A DNA stretch of 64,000 bases from Ornithodoros turicata (taxonomy: Eukaryota; Arthropoda; Arachnida; Ixodida; Argasidae). The stretch is taken from positions 102,517,962-102,581,961 of the forward strand of contig NC_088202.1 of the NCBI RefSeq assembly GCF_037126465.1, given 5' to 3'. Numbering within the stretch: position 1 is the stretch's first letter; each line of letters starts with the position of its first letter. Position numbers and translations under genes: made by a program. Of this stretch, positions 33,128 through 43,440 are shown piece by piece. The notes beneath the pieces were generated by a model that was given only the letters and a program-made list of their open reading frames with translations, made no database searches and was not told the DNA's origin.

Positions 33128-33260
33128 TGCGTAGATGGTGATGGTGACGTGATAAAGAAAAAAATGTGTATGTGAGTTTCGACGAAGTCGAAGTGGGTGA
33201 CACCAGCACGCTTGCACACAGGAAGTACAAACAGATGAGAGACGATGAACAGAGATGATC
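33128..33260 (-). mobile_element. Retroposon 3' end with CACCATCACC tail
   Basis: On the minus strand it reads ATCATCTCTGTTCATCGTCT, ACTTCGTCGAAACTCACAT, ACACATTTTTTTCTTTAT and a CACCATCACCATC tail. This is the same 3' module as at 18852-18930. It abuts the GTT tail of the family-D LINE, so one of the two was inserted beside the other. Confidence 0.58.
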
Positions 33261-33429
33261 AACAACAACAATAATAGATGATGACGATGAGATGGGATGT
33301 TTCACCGCGGTGGTTCGGTACCCTACCCCATTGCACGTGAAACATTATATGAAGCTGATGAAGGACGGATGAAAATACGAGAAGGAATTAAAGCGTCTGG
33401 AGCAACCCAGTGTACGACAGGAAGTCCAT

Positions 33430-34903
33430 CAACAGGTGAAGAACCCGACGATGGCGCACAGAATAGGGGCCAATGAGTGCAGCTAAGTTGAGCGGTCTCT
33501 TGCTGATACGAGCAAGCTAATCACACAGTATCAGCCTTTGCGGGCAGTAGAGTGCACATTCCATGAGAATGTGCTGGGTGTTCGCCACGATACCGCCGGT
33601 CGAACAGAGGCTTGTGTCACAGCATCTGATCATGTACCTGAATTGTGGGGTGAAAGGCACATTGAGGCGGAGTCTACGCAGAAGTGAGGTAAAATTGGCG
33701 TAATAAACGAGCAGAGAAAGAAAACGACAAATTTGGCCCTATACCTAATACATGAGAAATTGAGCCGTGATGTCCCGGCGCCATTGCTGCAAAGCCAGGG
33801 ATTGAAACCATGTATTGAGTAGTGTCCTCCTGTCACCTCTCGACAGCACAATGAGCACGGCTGTCGGGGACTTACGGGCAGCCGTTGCTACTCTGTCAGC
33901 CTCCTAATTGCCTGTTAAACCAGTGATCAGGATCAGCAGTGATCAGGAATCCACTGCAGGGATATATGATGACCACCATGTAGACGCTGAACTTGGTGGA
34001 GAATGTCTACTACGGTAGGAGCTGGCGACCCACGAAGCCCCATGGTTGCCACACATTGCAGCCCGTGAATCGGTGTGACCACCCACGCGGGAGAACTTGG
34101 GATATCTGCTGCGGAAAGAGCAGGATGGCATACAGCTCCGCCGATGTTGACGACGTACGATGTGAGAGACGATAGCCAAGTGAGACTGCATGAAATGGGA
34201 CGACAATAGCACACGACGAACAGTCGAACACTCCCGTGTGGTAGATCCATCAGTGAAGACGGCAGTGTGGTCAGGATATTTAAGGTGCATCATGTCCGCT
34301 GCCAATTGTTGAAGAACTAAAGGTGGCACTGACGCTGCTGGAACCTTGAGGCCAGGGACAGATAGGGATAGTGGTGGGAGCGGAAGTGACCACGGAGGGG
34401 GGGACTATATTTATTGAAAAAGAAAAGGGAGGAAAGGTTAGTCAGGCGTAGGCCGACTTGCCACGGAGGGGTTGTGGCAACTGTCGGGTGCATTATGAAT
34501 GGAGGAAGCTTGAACCTGACTTCCATGAGACACTTGAAGACAGCACTTTGGCTTCCTCAATAGATTTTTGCTAGAAGGGGATGACGACGGTGGTGCGTTC
34601 TGATGCGCATGTAATGGCGAATGGTTTCCATCTGCAGTAGGATTTCTACCGGTAACTTACGGGCGTTGGCTGTCGCCATTCGACTTTCCGCGGCTCTCGG
34701 AACATCAAGGCATATCCTCGGGCTCCGCGCAAGTATACACCGAAGTCGCTGTTCTTGTGTCTGGGAGACGCCGAATGCAGGACAAGGGAGGCTGTACGCA
34801 AGTGTGCCACGAACCAAAGCGTGGTGGAGGGCCAGAAGAGACATCTCATCGATTCCCCACTTAGCTCGGGCAAAGTGACGAATGACAGATATCCACCGGT
34901 GGG
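33430..34903 (-). pseudogene. Family-D LINE ORF2, thumb to C-terminus
   Basis: The minus-strand pieces in order are: HRWISVIRHFARAKWG, LALHHALVRGTLAYSLP, RICLDVPRAAESR (thumb); TAVFTDGSTTR, VVTPIHGLQCVATMG (decayed D motif) and SLQWIPDHC (RNase H); then a decayed LRLNVPFTPQFRYMIRCC, SLC-TGG and HILMECALY segment. Several frameshifts and stops occur, and the coding end lies near 33430. A 60-bp LINE scrap interrupts it at 34401-34460. It is related to family A but clearly diverged. Confidence 0.82.
34401..34460 (-). mobile_element. 60-bp LINE 3'-end insertion with 11-bp TSD
   Basis: Only the last 60 bases of a family-C type element are present: CAAGTCGGCCTACGCCTGAC, TAACCTTTCCTCC and TTTTTCAATAAATATAGTCC. 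They are flanked by perfect 11-bp direct repeats CCACGGAGGGG (34390-34400 and 34461-34471). The surrounding family-D frame resumes directly after the repeat. This is a complete but extremely short target-primed insertion event. Confidence 0.85.
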
Positions 34904-34989
34904 GGTGGGGGGATATGTTTATTAGGGAAAAAAAACGAGGAAAGGTTAGTCAGGCATAGACCGACTTGCTATTCCTTTCATAAAAAGAA

Positions 34990-35496
34990 AACGAAAAAAA
35001 AGGAAAGAAAACGAAAAGGAAGAAAGAAAACGAAAAAGAAAAGAGAGAAAAGAAACACGCACATACACACAGACAGATACACAAAAGGGCCTTAGAGGCC
35101 GGTGGCACGGAGAAAGCTCAAGAGCGCAGTCGTAACCCCCTGCCCCACAGTGCCCCCTGGTTGTGCAGGACCGGGCCGAGCAGGGTGGCCAAAGAAATGC
35201 TAGGGTAGCCAAGTTGTAGCAAGTGGCGTTGGAGGATGAGTCTTTGTGAGAGGTACCGGTTAAGGGTAGGAGGCAGTGCTCGATGTCGGCTTCCACACAA
35301 CAAGTTGCGCAATTGGGAGAGTTCGTCTGGCGCATTTTATACAGGAGTGACGGTGTCCGTGCAACATTTATTCGAAGACGGTGGAGGAGTGATTCTTGAG
35401 CTCTATTGCACCGGCAGGCAATAGTAAAGTCCTGCAGGGGGCCAATGAGACGTACGAAATGATGATATAAGGTAGAGTTCGCTCGGAACTGCCGGG
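34990..35496 (-). pseudogene. Family-C LINE ORF2 C-terminus, distal piece
   Basis: It starts with RQFRANSTLYHHFVRLIGPL, then LHRLRINVARTPSLLYKM and NCATCCVEADIEHCLLPL (the Cys/His element), matching the intact order in the copy at 24165 (DHFRSIDPSMDF...CPTCVVEADIQHLLL). A long pyrimidine-rich 3' UTR follows. Its first codon continues in frame from the piece that ends at 38445 once the TIR element is removed. Confidence 0.82.
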
Positions 35497-35550
35497 TACA
35501 CTCTTAAACCCGTACCTTTTATTGTAACTTTTAGAAACATGTAACTTCTA

Positions 35551-36428
35551 CAGGGTGTCCCAGAAAACGTGTCATTGAATTATAATTAAAAAAACTACAC
35601 CACCTAGAGTCATGCGGTCAATGGCATTTGTTCTTACTGGGTTTTTGCCACCTCCTCGTGTGAATGTCGTGTAACGTAAATTTAATTATGTAAATTTTTG
35701 CGAGCTTAAGTCGGAAATTTGTCTAGTAAAGGTCACTTTTTTATCCCACCAATGTGAAGAGCGTGTCTAATTTAGTCAAATTAATGATAATTGACAGGGA
35801 TATTCAGAAGCTACCCCATCGGAAAAAATAGCCGAACATCATGCTCTACGGAGGTCGCACAGAATAGCGCGCGATGAATTTTGCACCGCAATCTTTGTCA
35901 GTCCGACGAAAGGAGGTTGGAAACCCAGCCCTCCCCGACATCGCAGAACGAGATAAAACAGGCACGGCTTATCACGTCCGACTTTCGCTGGGATAATGCT
36001 TTCCCTCTCCCAATTTTAGGAACTGTTACTTTTTGTACTATCACTCTGTGGGCTGGCTTCGGAACCTCCTTTCGTCGCACTGCGAGCGATTGCGCTCAAA
36101 AAGTAATCGCGCGCTATGGCCCGGTGCTCCGAAAAGCATGATATTCGGCTATTTTTTCCGATGGGATAGCTCGTGAGTATCACTGTGAATTATCATGAAT
36201 TTCAGTGAATTCGGCACGCTCTACATATTGGTGGGGTAAAAAAGTGACCTTTACTTGGCAAATTTCCGAGTTGAGTTGGTAAATATTTACATAATTAAAC
36301 TTGGAGTACATGACATTCACATTAGGAGGTGGCAAAAACCTAATAAGAGCAAATGCTGTTGACCGCATGATTCTAGGTGGCGTAGTTTTTTTATTATAAT
36401 TCAATGACACGTTTTCTGGGACACCCTG
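35551..36428. mobile_element. Long-TIR MITE, copy 2
   Basis: Same family as 25513-26379: CAGGGTGTCCCAGAAAACG ends, TA duplication (35549-35550, 36429-36430), about 300-base inverted arms and an identical order of internal words. At 878 bp it differs only by small indels. Two independent insertions of nearly equal size show that this long-armed form is the mobile unit and not a local rearrangement. Confidence 0.9.
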
Positions 36429-38042
36429 TATATAGACGTAGATTTCGAGATTTCTTATAGGTTACACCACTGTAACGTATATTTAGAGGTTAAAAGCGAC
36501 TAAAGTCATGTCTTTACAACACGAATAGAAGTTACATCTCAGAAGAAACAAAAACAGCTTGTTGTAACTTATAAATGTATCCTCTACTCCGGCACTGTAA
36601 CTTCTAAGCGAAATCTCCAACGATAATTTCTTTGTTAGTTTCTTATCGTTTGTTTTCCTTCTGTTTTTCAGCATAATGCCGCGTTTCAGCCTCCCATTCG
36701 AGATGACAGTTGCGAATCTACGCTGTTATTTTTTATCTGTTTCAGCGTCATCTATACGTCGACTACATGTTATCAATGCTGTATGAACACAGATTATAAG
36801 TTCGCAGTCTGGAATACTGATAGTATGTTTCTTTCTAAAGGGTGGAAAACCATTGTCAATGCCACAACCACTAAGATTTCCGATTTCGCTGCGTAGCCGA
36901 GCCTGGTCTAGGTCTATCCACACTGAGAGCGGTTTCCTTGAAACGCTTAACGCTCGTCGTCCGTCCGTTAACAAGTGTAATCTGTTTTAATCAGTGGTTT
37001 TCCTCGCGTTTATCATAGTATCGTCAGGAACAACGGGAAAGCTAGATGTCTCTAGCAAACAAGGATATTTTCGGTGTTCTCAGGGGAAAGTGTAGTGAGT
37101 GCGAAGATTGCAAAGAATATATAACCGAAAACGAACGTCGCCACCGCAGCCCTAATTCACACACTTCATAGTAAGTGTACGTTTTGTGCTAGGTACGCGC
37201 GTTATTTTGATAGCAAGAGCTCTTAGCGCATGTTTATTGTGATTATGGCAAGCGTTTTGCGGTCCTGCATATGAACGCCACTTACGCTTGCTACTTTTCT
37301 GCTCTTACTTGGTCGCCAAGTCAATACACCGGCGTGCATTTTGCGAGCTGCGGATATATGCATCGAGATATATAATTCGCAGCTTCCTACTTGTTGTATT
37401 CTTACGATATTCTGAGACTCAATCACGGAGTGAACTCCTTCTTGCATTTATGCTGCTTTGTACCTTGTGCTTTGTACGGATTTGAATGGTTCCGTAAATG
37501 TTACTCTCATTGCCCGAACTTTTGTTCCCAGGATCTCACATGCAGGTTCACATACCGTCACCAGCGCAATGCAGTACCTCACAAACTCGTCCCAGAGCGC
37601 CTCCAACGCTGATAACGCAGTAATGTAGTGTCTCCTGCGTTACTGTACACTCATATTCCTCAAGGTTGTGTGCGTTTTATGTAATACTGTATTGCCATTT
37701 GCGCTCGCCGCTGCAACACGAATGTGGAATAAATTTTTTTCTGCTGCAATTCTCCATTTCGTTGGGTCTGTTCAGCTTAGCAAACATAGGTCAGTTGTTT
37801 TGACTCGCTGGCTTCCTCGCACTTTTATGCATTGCTTCTCACTTAGAAGATAGTTCTTTTTTCCACATACATGGTAAAGCGACCATGGTTTCTCCTCACA
37901 TCAGAATCGCACTTGTGCACAATGTGTCACCTCTCGACAGACTTCTGTTATTTGTAATATAGAGATGTTCAAGATCTCCTTTTCTGCTGGTTCATTTTGG
38001 TACCTTGGTGTGTTCTGTAAATGTCTGTCCATATCCCACGCA

Positions 38043-38253
38043 CAGGGTGTTTGTTTTTATTCGCATCACACCAGCGCTCATTTGACAGGTGGGTTATGTT
38101 AATTTTCGCAAACTAACCCATCCGTAGTTACAAACATTTCCGACATTTCCTGACGCATGTGTTTGTAACTACGGATCGACTAATTAGCAAAAATTCACAT
38201 AACCCACCTGCCAAATGAGCGCTACTCTGTTGCGAATAAAAATGAACATCCTG
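38043..38253. mobile_element. Palindromic MITE, CAGGGTGTTTG type
   Basis: Both arms share CAGGRTGTT, TTTTATTCGCA, AGCGCTCATTTG, CAGGTGGGTTATGT, AATTTT-GC and CCGTAGTTACAAACA in inverted order over about 95 bases each. The 211-bp element folds into a single hairpin. The immediate flanks are CA and TG, not TA, so the exact boundary and TSD are uncertain. It lies within the TIR element at 35497-38444. Confidence 0.78.
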
Positions 38254-38444
38254 TGTAAAAAGCCGCACGTTGGCGTAACCTTTACGGGCAGGTGCTGGAT
38301 TGAAGGCCGTAACCTCTAATTAGTGGGTTTCCTTGTAACTTTTATAAAAGGTACTGCTCAGAGGGTACCTGGTACCTTCTGAAATAGAGGGTAAAATATT
38401 GCGATTTTTTACCCTTTACTAAAGGGTACCGAGTTAAGAGTGTA

Positions 38445-41400
38445 CGGACACAGCGCCACCGGCGAATGTGCAGGGAGCAGACAGAGATCGTTAAGGGCAG
38501 AGGGGTGGCAGGGAGAGCTCTGTTAGATGTTGCGTCTCTTGCTATTGTGTCTGCGCTAGTGTTACCAAGAAGGCCTACGTGTCTCGGGATCCACTGAAGC
38601 GCCACAGAATGATCAGTTGCCGCGAGATGTGTCAGAGCTTGCAGTATGAGCGTGCGGAGAGTGCATATGGTGTTAAGGCGAAACGAGAGCAGCAGATCCA
38701 GTGAAGCCTTGCTGTCAGTCAGAACAACCCACTGTGCAGCCGGCAGACCGAGCAGGTCCTGTAGAGCCGACGGGATGCCGAGGAGTTCTGCTTCCATAGA
38801 AGACATTGGGCATGGGAGGACAAAGGCTTGCTGAAAGTCACTGTCAGGGATATAAAATGCAGCAACCGCGATGTGTGCCGTGACTGAGCCGTCCGTGTAT
38901 ACCTGGCGATGGTTCTGATACGTGGAGTGCAGAAAATTGAGAGCGAGTTGGAGGGCTACAGGTGCGGGAGTGTCACGCTTGCGCTGAAGACCGGGGATGG
39001 TGGAGCAGATATCAGGACGCGCAAGGGTCCACATTGCTGGCACATAGCTGGGAGTGGTTGAGGAGGGAGGAAGATGAACCTTCAGACGGGCGAATGCCTT
39101 GCCGAAAGCCGAGTCAGGGCATTCGTCGTCAATATGGCAAAGATAGTGGTGATGGTGACTGGTGAGATAGCGAGAATATACTCGAAGTGCATCAGCATCC
39201 CGCAGAAGGGGGACAGGCGTCTCCCGTGCTTCAGCAAGAGTACAGTAAGTCTCTGATGTTCGCGGTACTCCCAGACAAATGCGAAGGCCGCGGGCCTGGA
39301 CGTTAAGTAGCTCGCGCTCCTGTGTTTGGCTGAGGGCATGCAAGATAGGGAGGCTGTAGCGCAGTGTCCCCAACACGAGGGCCTGATGGACGCGATGAGG
39401 ATCAGAGCAGGACGGGCCCCAGGACGCACCAGCGATACGTCTGAGGACGTGAACTGAGACAACCGCCTTTGTCACATCGTCACATGGCAGGACTGCGTTA
39501 GGTCGCGATCAAGTATTAGACCTAGGTATCGGCATGAAGTGGCGGAAGTCAGAGGGGAATCGTCAAGGTAGAGCGGATACCTGCGGAAGCATTTGCGCGA
39601 GAACGCCATTGCAACAGTCTTCGCCGGTGAGACTGTTACGCCACGGGAGGCAAGATAGGTGGTAATCACATGTAGAGAGCTTTGCAGTCGGCACTGGATC
39701 GTGTCTCGACGGGTTGCGGAAGTCCAGATGCAGATGTGCTCGGCGTATATTGTGGTGGATGTATTAGAAGGGATCAACGGGGTAAGGGAAGCCATGATAA
39801 GATTAAAGAGGAGGGGCCTAAGGACACTGCCCTGCGGGACCCCACGGGTCACGTGGTGCTTGGTGGTGTCACCACATGTGGTGCGCACGAAGAGATAGCG
39901 GCCTGATAAAAAGTCTTGTATCCATCGCAGAGGGCAGCCGCCAACTTGAGCCGCAGCAAGAGCGTCAAGGATGGCAGCATGGTAAACGCTGTCGTAGGCT
40001 TTCTTTACGTCGAGGAACACAGCAGCAGTCAATAATCTCTCTCCTTTGGCTTGTTGTACCTGACTGACTAGGTTGATGACACAGTCCAGCGCTGAGCGGC
40101 CCGGGCGGAAACCCGCCATCACTTCCGGCAAATACTCAGCAGTCTCAAGGAACCAACTGAGACGTGTGAAAATCATGCGTTCAAGTGTCTTCCCTATACA
40201 GCTGGTGAGGGCAGTGGGACGGAAAGAGTCAATGTGGTGCGGCGATTGGCCTGGTTTGAGTATAAGAACCACCATGGCCGTCTTCCAATCCTCAGGAACT
40301 TGTCCGGTGCAGCAATTCTCATTGAGAAGCCGCAGGAGGTGCAAGCGGCAGACAGGGGAAGGTGCCAAAGGGCCTTGTAGGCAACCTGATCTGCCCCCGG
40401 TGAGGTGCACGGAGGAGTGGCTGCAAGTGCAGTTTCGAGTTCAGAGAGGGTAAAGAGCGTGTCCAGGACAGGATGACTTGGTGCGTGGATTGGGACTGCT
40501 GGCGTCGCTGAGCTGGTGGTGCTGGTGGTAAGTCTCACGCAAAAATCTTCGGCAATTTGTCAGACTGTGACGTACAGAGGACAGGGAGCGGAACGGATTC
40601 CGCTGAGATACAGGGGAAGAGAGGCCTCCCGATATCCGGGAGAGTGGCGTACGAGGGGATAAAGAGGACATGAACCCGCGCCAATGGTCCCGCGCAAGCT
40701 GACGCGGATGGCGCCCAATAGCTTTCTGAACCCGCCGGGCTTCGAGGCGGTCAGGAGCGAGACCGGTGCTTCGGGCACGGCGTTCCGCGCGACGACAAAG
40801 AGCACGAAGCCGCTCGTACTTAGCATCGAGTGCAGAGAAGCACGCCGGGACACGGCAGCAGCTTGCAGCAGCCTGCGCAGCACCTGCCACAGTACGGGCA
40901 AAATTCTGCCGGGTTCCCAGTGCATCTCTTGACAAAGCCGTCTCCAGTGTGGCCTGATAGAGCTGCCAGTTGGTTCGCTTGACGGAACGTGATGTAGCCG
41001 GCTAACGCGATCGTCAGATGCCGATTAGAACGGGCAAATGATCGCTTCCAAGGGTGTCGGCATCTACGCACCATGTGAAAAGACGAGCCACTGATGTTGA
41101 CACAGCGGTGAGATCAAGATATGAGGAGATGTATGTGGCTTGAAGAAATGTAGGTGAACCGTCGTTTAATATACTTAGAGCTCTGTCGGCGAAGAGATCC
41201 GCAAGGCGCTGTCCTCTTGCGTCGGTGCGTGTGCTACCCAAGACAGCATTATGCGCGTTGAAATCACCACAAAGCACAAGCGCCGACGGGAGGCTGGCAG
41301 TAAGTGTGTCCAATTCAGCAATGTCGTAGGGAACACCAGGAGGCAAATAAAGGGAGACAACCGTGAGATCAAGGGAGCCCAGACGAACGGAGCAGGCCAT

Positions 41401-41691
41401 ATAGTCACCAGTCCACTGCGTGCGCACTGTTCGGCGGACTACGGGAATGTCAGACCGGACAAAAAGCGCGACACGACTTGTTCGTCCTCGGGGTTCAGAA
41501 AGGAAGATAAGGTAATTCGAGAGCCGAAAATCTTGTGTGATATCACATTCCGAGACTCAGAGCAAGGGGAATTTGCCGCATAAGAACTGGCGAAAATCAG
41601 GCGTCTTCGACTGGAGACTTCGTTCATCCCATTGAAAGATAGTCGTGTGGCGATAAGGGGCTGTTGGAGGAAGTGGCGGGTGATTAGCCAT
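38445..41691 (-). pseudogene. Family-C LINE ORF2: endonuclease, RT, RNase H
   Basis: The ATG (41689-41691) overlaps the ORF1 stop. Endonuclease: TTIFQWDERSLQSK, LYLPPG, LVLCGDFNAHN and LGSDHLPVLI. RT: LDVKKAYDSVYH, RGVPQGSVLRPLLF, and TTIYAEHICIW where YADD is expected, so both catalytic aspartates are lost. RNase H: QVYTDGSV, SSMEAELLG, VVLTDSKASL and RHVGLLGNTSADTIA, with all four acidic positions kept. An in-frame TGA sits in the endonuclease (after GKFPLL), and at least three frameshifts occur (near 41010, 40500, 39474). Codons run into the TIR insertion at 38444. Confidence 0.9.
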
Positions 41692-41869
41692 TCACAGGTG
41701 GAGAGGGAAGATGACGCAGAAGAGGCTCAAGCGCTAGTACTGCTTGAACAGCCGGCAGATCTCCCGAAGCAGGGATTTGTTGGACAATAACGCGCAGGGC
41801 AGTGAACATCATTGCGATTATTGCGCCAAAGGAGTGATCCTCTGTCTCCGGTCGAGCTTGGGCTTTGGG
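41684..41869 (-). pseudogene. Family-C LINE ORF1 C-terminus
   Basis: The frame ends ...ALRVIVQQIPASGDLPAVQA then VLALEPLLRHL before TAA. This is a hydrophobic, helix-forming end like those of LINE ORF1 proteins, which usually carry nucleic-acid-binding knuckles further upstream. It is truncated at 41869 by the insertion boundary. Its stop codon overlaps the ORF2 start as ATGGCTAA (41691-41684). Confidence 0.6.
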
Positions 41870-42845
41870 CACCGGTGGGCTTTGGTGTCTAAGTAGTCGA
41901 CATGCTTCTTCCAGGACAGGTTGGAATCAAGGATGACGCGCAGAAATCTGTGGTGCTTAGCTTGCCTGAGCGGCGTATTAACAATGGAAATCTGGCACTG
42001 GCGCACATGCTTCTTAGTGAAAACCAGCGCTGCTGTTTTTCTTTTCTTTTTCTTTTTTTTGAGATATTCATGCCTGCTTCAGTGAGATACCGCCAAATCC
42101 TACCCAGCGAAAGCTGAAGAAGACGGGATATGGCTGGCTTCGATTTCCCAATAGTCCAAATACAAAATGTCGTCAGCATAGATGGAAGTCTTCGGCTACC
42201 GCAGGACTTTAGGCCTGCCATTACAGATTGAAGAGAATTGGGCTTGAGACACTCCCTTGCGGTACCCCATGAGCTAAAAAAATCTTCGGCGTGCACCCTT
42301 AAAGCACACTTATGCGCGCGAAGTGCTCTGTCGCGCAGAAAATCCGCCAGCCACAAGAACATTCTGTCAGAGGCCTGGGCTTGCAGCAGTGCGTGCAGCA
42401 CAAAGGGGTGACTGACGGTATCGTAAGCTCTTTTGACGTCCAAGGTAACCGCCATGACAATTGTCTTCTGGATCTAGGCTTGTTCGACGGAGGTGACAAG
42501 GTCGAGGACCGAATCCAGGGCGCTGCAATGGCGACGGAAACCTGTGATATCTGCAGGGAAAGCTCCATGTCCCTCAGGCCACCACTCTAGCCCATGCAGC
42601 ACCATTCGCTCCAGAACTTTTCCGGGGCAACTTGTCAGGCTGACAGGATGAAAGGAGGAGAGATCAGGTTGCTTGGTCTGCTTTAACAGAGGGAAAACTA
42701 AAGCATCTTTCCAGCTTGCCTACACTTCCCCGTTTCTCCATGAGGTTTTGTAGACATGGAGCAGACAGGAAATACCCGCATCGCCAAGATTTCGGTTGGC
42801 CCGATAAGTGATGCCGTCTGTACCTGGAGAGGAGTTGGAGCAGAT
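41870..42845 (-). pseudogene. Family-D LINE ORF2, RT palm piece
   Basis: In order on the minus strand: SNSSPGTDGITYRANRNLG, a decayed KLERCFSFPSVKAD segment, VTLDVKRAYDTVSHPFVL (catalytic D), decayed GVP-G..., then TATGCTGACGAC, which would encode YADD, followed by one extra T that shifts the frame, then TEAGMNISKK and a SWKKHVDYLDTKAHR end. It stops exactly at the target duplication of the inserted family-C LINE and continues at 34903. Confidence 0.82.
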
Positions 42846-43194
42846 GTGCAGACAGACAACTGCATGCCACAAAAAACTGTGCATATAGATTGACTTCCAA
42901 CGATGGTACAGATATGCCAAAGCTATGCACACTGCAATATCAAAGTACATAACAGTATGCTGTTGTTTGAAATCTCTTACACAAGTGTGAATATCCACCA
43001 TGGAGTTGACGGTTATAAAAAGAAACTCCCGACTTCATCATCAAAATATAATTGTTGTTGTTGCTTCAGATGCGCGGTGGACATCCCGATGCTTCGTCTT
43101 TTCACAACAGACTCATTAATCTGGTTTGCATGCAGTAACGCTTCAGCTTACGTGCGTTGCGGTGTTACACGGACTCCAAGCAGAGTGTTAATAC
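42846..43194. other. Unassigned
   Basis: No gene or repeat recognised. Confidence 0.4.
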
Positions 43195-43440
43195 TTCAAA
43201 ATTAAAGTAATTAAGTTAGAGTAGCAAATACTTCGGAAAGTATTTAAGATACACTTAAGATACTTCGGTAAGCGTCGTAGAAAAACGCGTCAACGTGAGT
43301 TTAACACACGTTTGAGTTTGAAATACGTCAGTTTGATGCCTCCCCGGTCGAAAGCATGTTCTCCTTGGGTAAACAAAGCTTGCATTTGACTGAAATATTA
43401 TTATCGGTTTCCTTTAGGAAGTCGAAAAACCTCCCAACGT
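43195..43440 (-). pseudogene. BED-finger hAT relic
   Basis: The minus-strand translation FFDFLKETDNNISVKCKLCL then PKENMLSTGEASN resembles a BED zinc finger (F...VKCxLC...SNLxxHL). The histidine part is split by a stop and a frameshift (a THVDA segment is in another frame). Downstream (43195-43290) AAGTATTT/AAATACTT words recur, as at hAT ends. The relic is fused directly to the 3' end of the mariner transposase relic. Confidence 0.45.

Larger units (their letters stand above)
35497..38444. mobile_element. TIR DNA element inserted in the LINE, superfamily unknown
   Basis: The inverted termini are TACACTCTTAAACCCGTACC (left) and GGTACCGAGTTAAGAGTGTA (right). They interrupt the family-C ORF2 precisely between its RNase H and C-terminal parts. 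The flanking target duplication is short and ambiguous (CGGG/CGGA, 3-4 bp). Both subterminal zones repeat GTAACTT/GTAACCT words (35525-35545, 36466-36600, 38275-38345). No transposase is recognised; frames inside (e.g. 37668-37853) are anonymous. It contains two smaller MITEs. Confidence 0.72.
34904..41869 (-). mobile_element. Family-C LINE with ORF1 end, full ORF2, 10-bp TSD
   Basis: Bracketed by CACCGGTGGG repeats. In minus-strand order it holds the C-terminus of ORF1 (41869-41684), ORF2 from 41691 (endonuclease, RT, RNase H), an unrelated 2.95-kb insert (38444-35497), the remaining ORF2 C-terminus (35496 to about 35150) and the 3' UTR. The 3' UTR ends in GAATAGCAAGTCGGTC...CTAATAAACATATCCCCCC. 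Without the insert it is about 4.0 kb. The 5' truncation falls inside ORF1. It is an I/R1-group element and inactive. Confidence 0.92.
33261..42845 (-). mobile_element. Outer family-D LINE, split by a family-C LINE
   Basis: The two coding halves are 42845-41870 (RT palm) and 34903-33430 (RT thumb, RNase H, C-terminus). They join at the codons for H-R-W, giving KAHRWISVIRH, as in family A (KIHRWIAVIRR). The break bears a perfect 10-bp duplication CACCGGTGGG (34894-34903 and 41870-41879), the target site of the inserted LINE. The 3' end has the GTAGGGTACC...CCGCGGTGAAACA signature and a GTT tail at 33261. It is 5'-truncated at about 42845. It is the oldest layer in this nest. Confidence 0.9.

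Noticed and set aside
34904..35496. A separate, independent LINE copy next to 38445-41691
   Set aside because: Its first codon continues exactly where the other piece stops, and the intervening segment has inverted ends; both belong to one element.
36660..37850. A transposase inside the 2.9-kb TIR element
   Set aside because: No frame longer than about 80 codons and no DDE-type motif could be followed in any frame.
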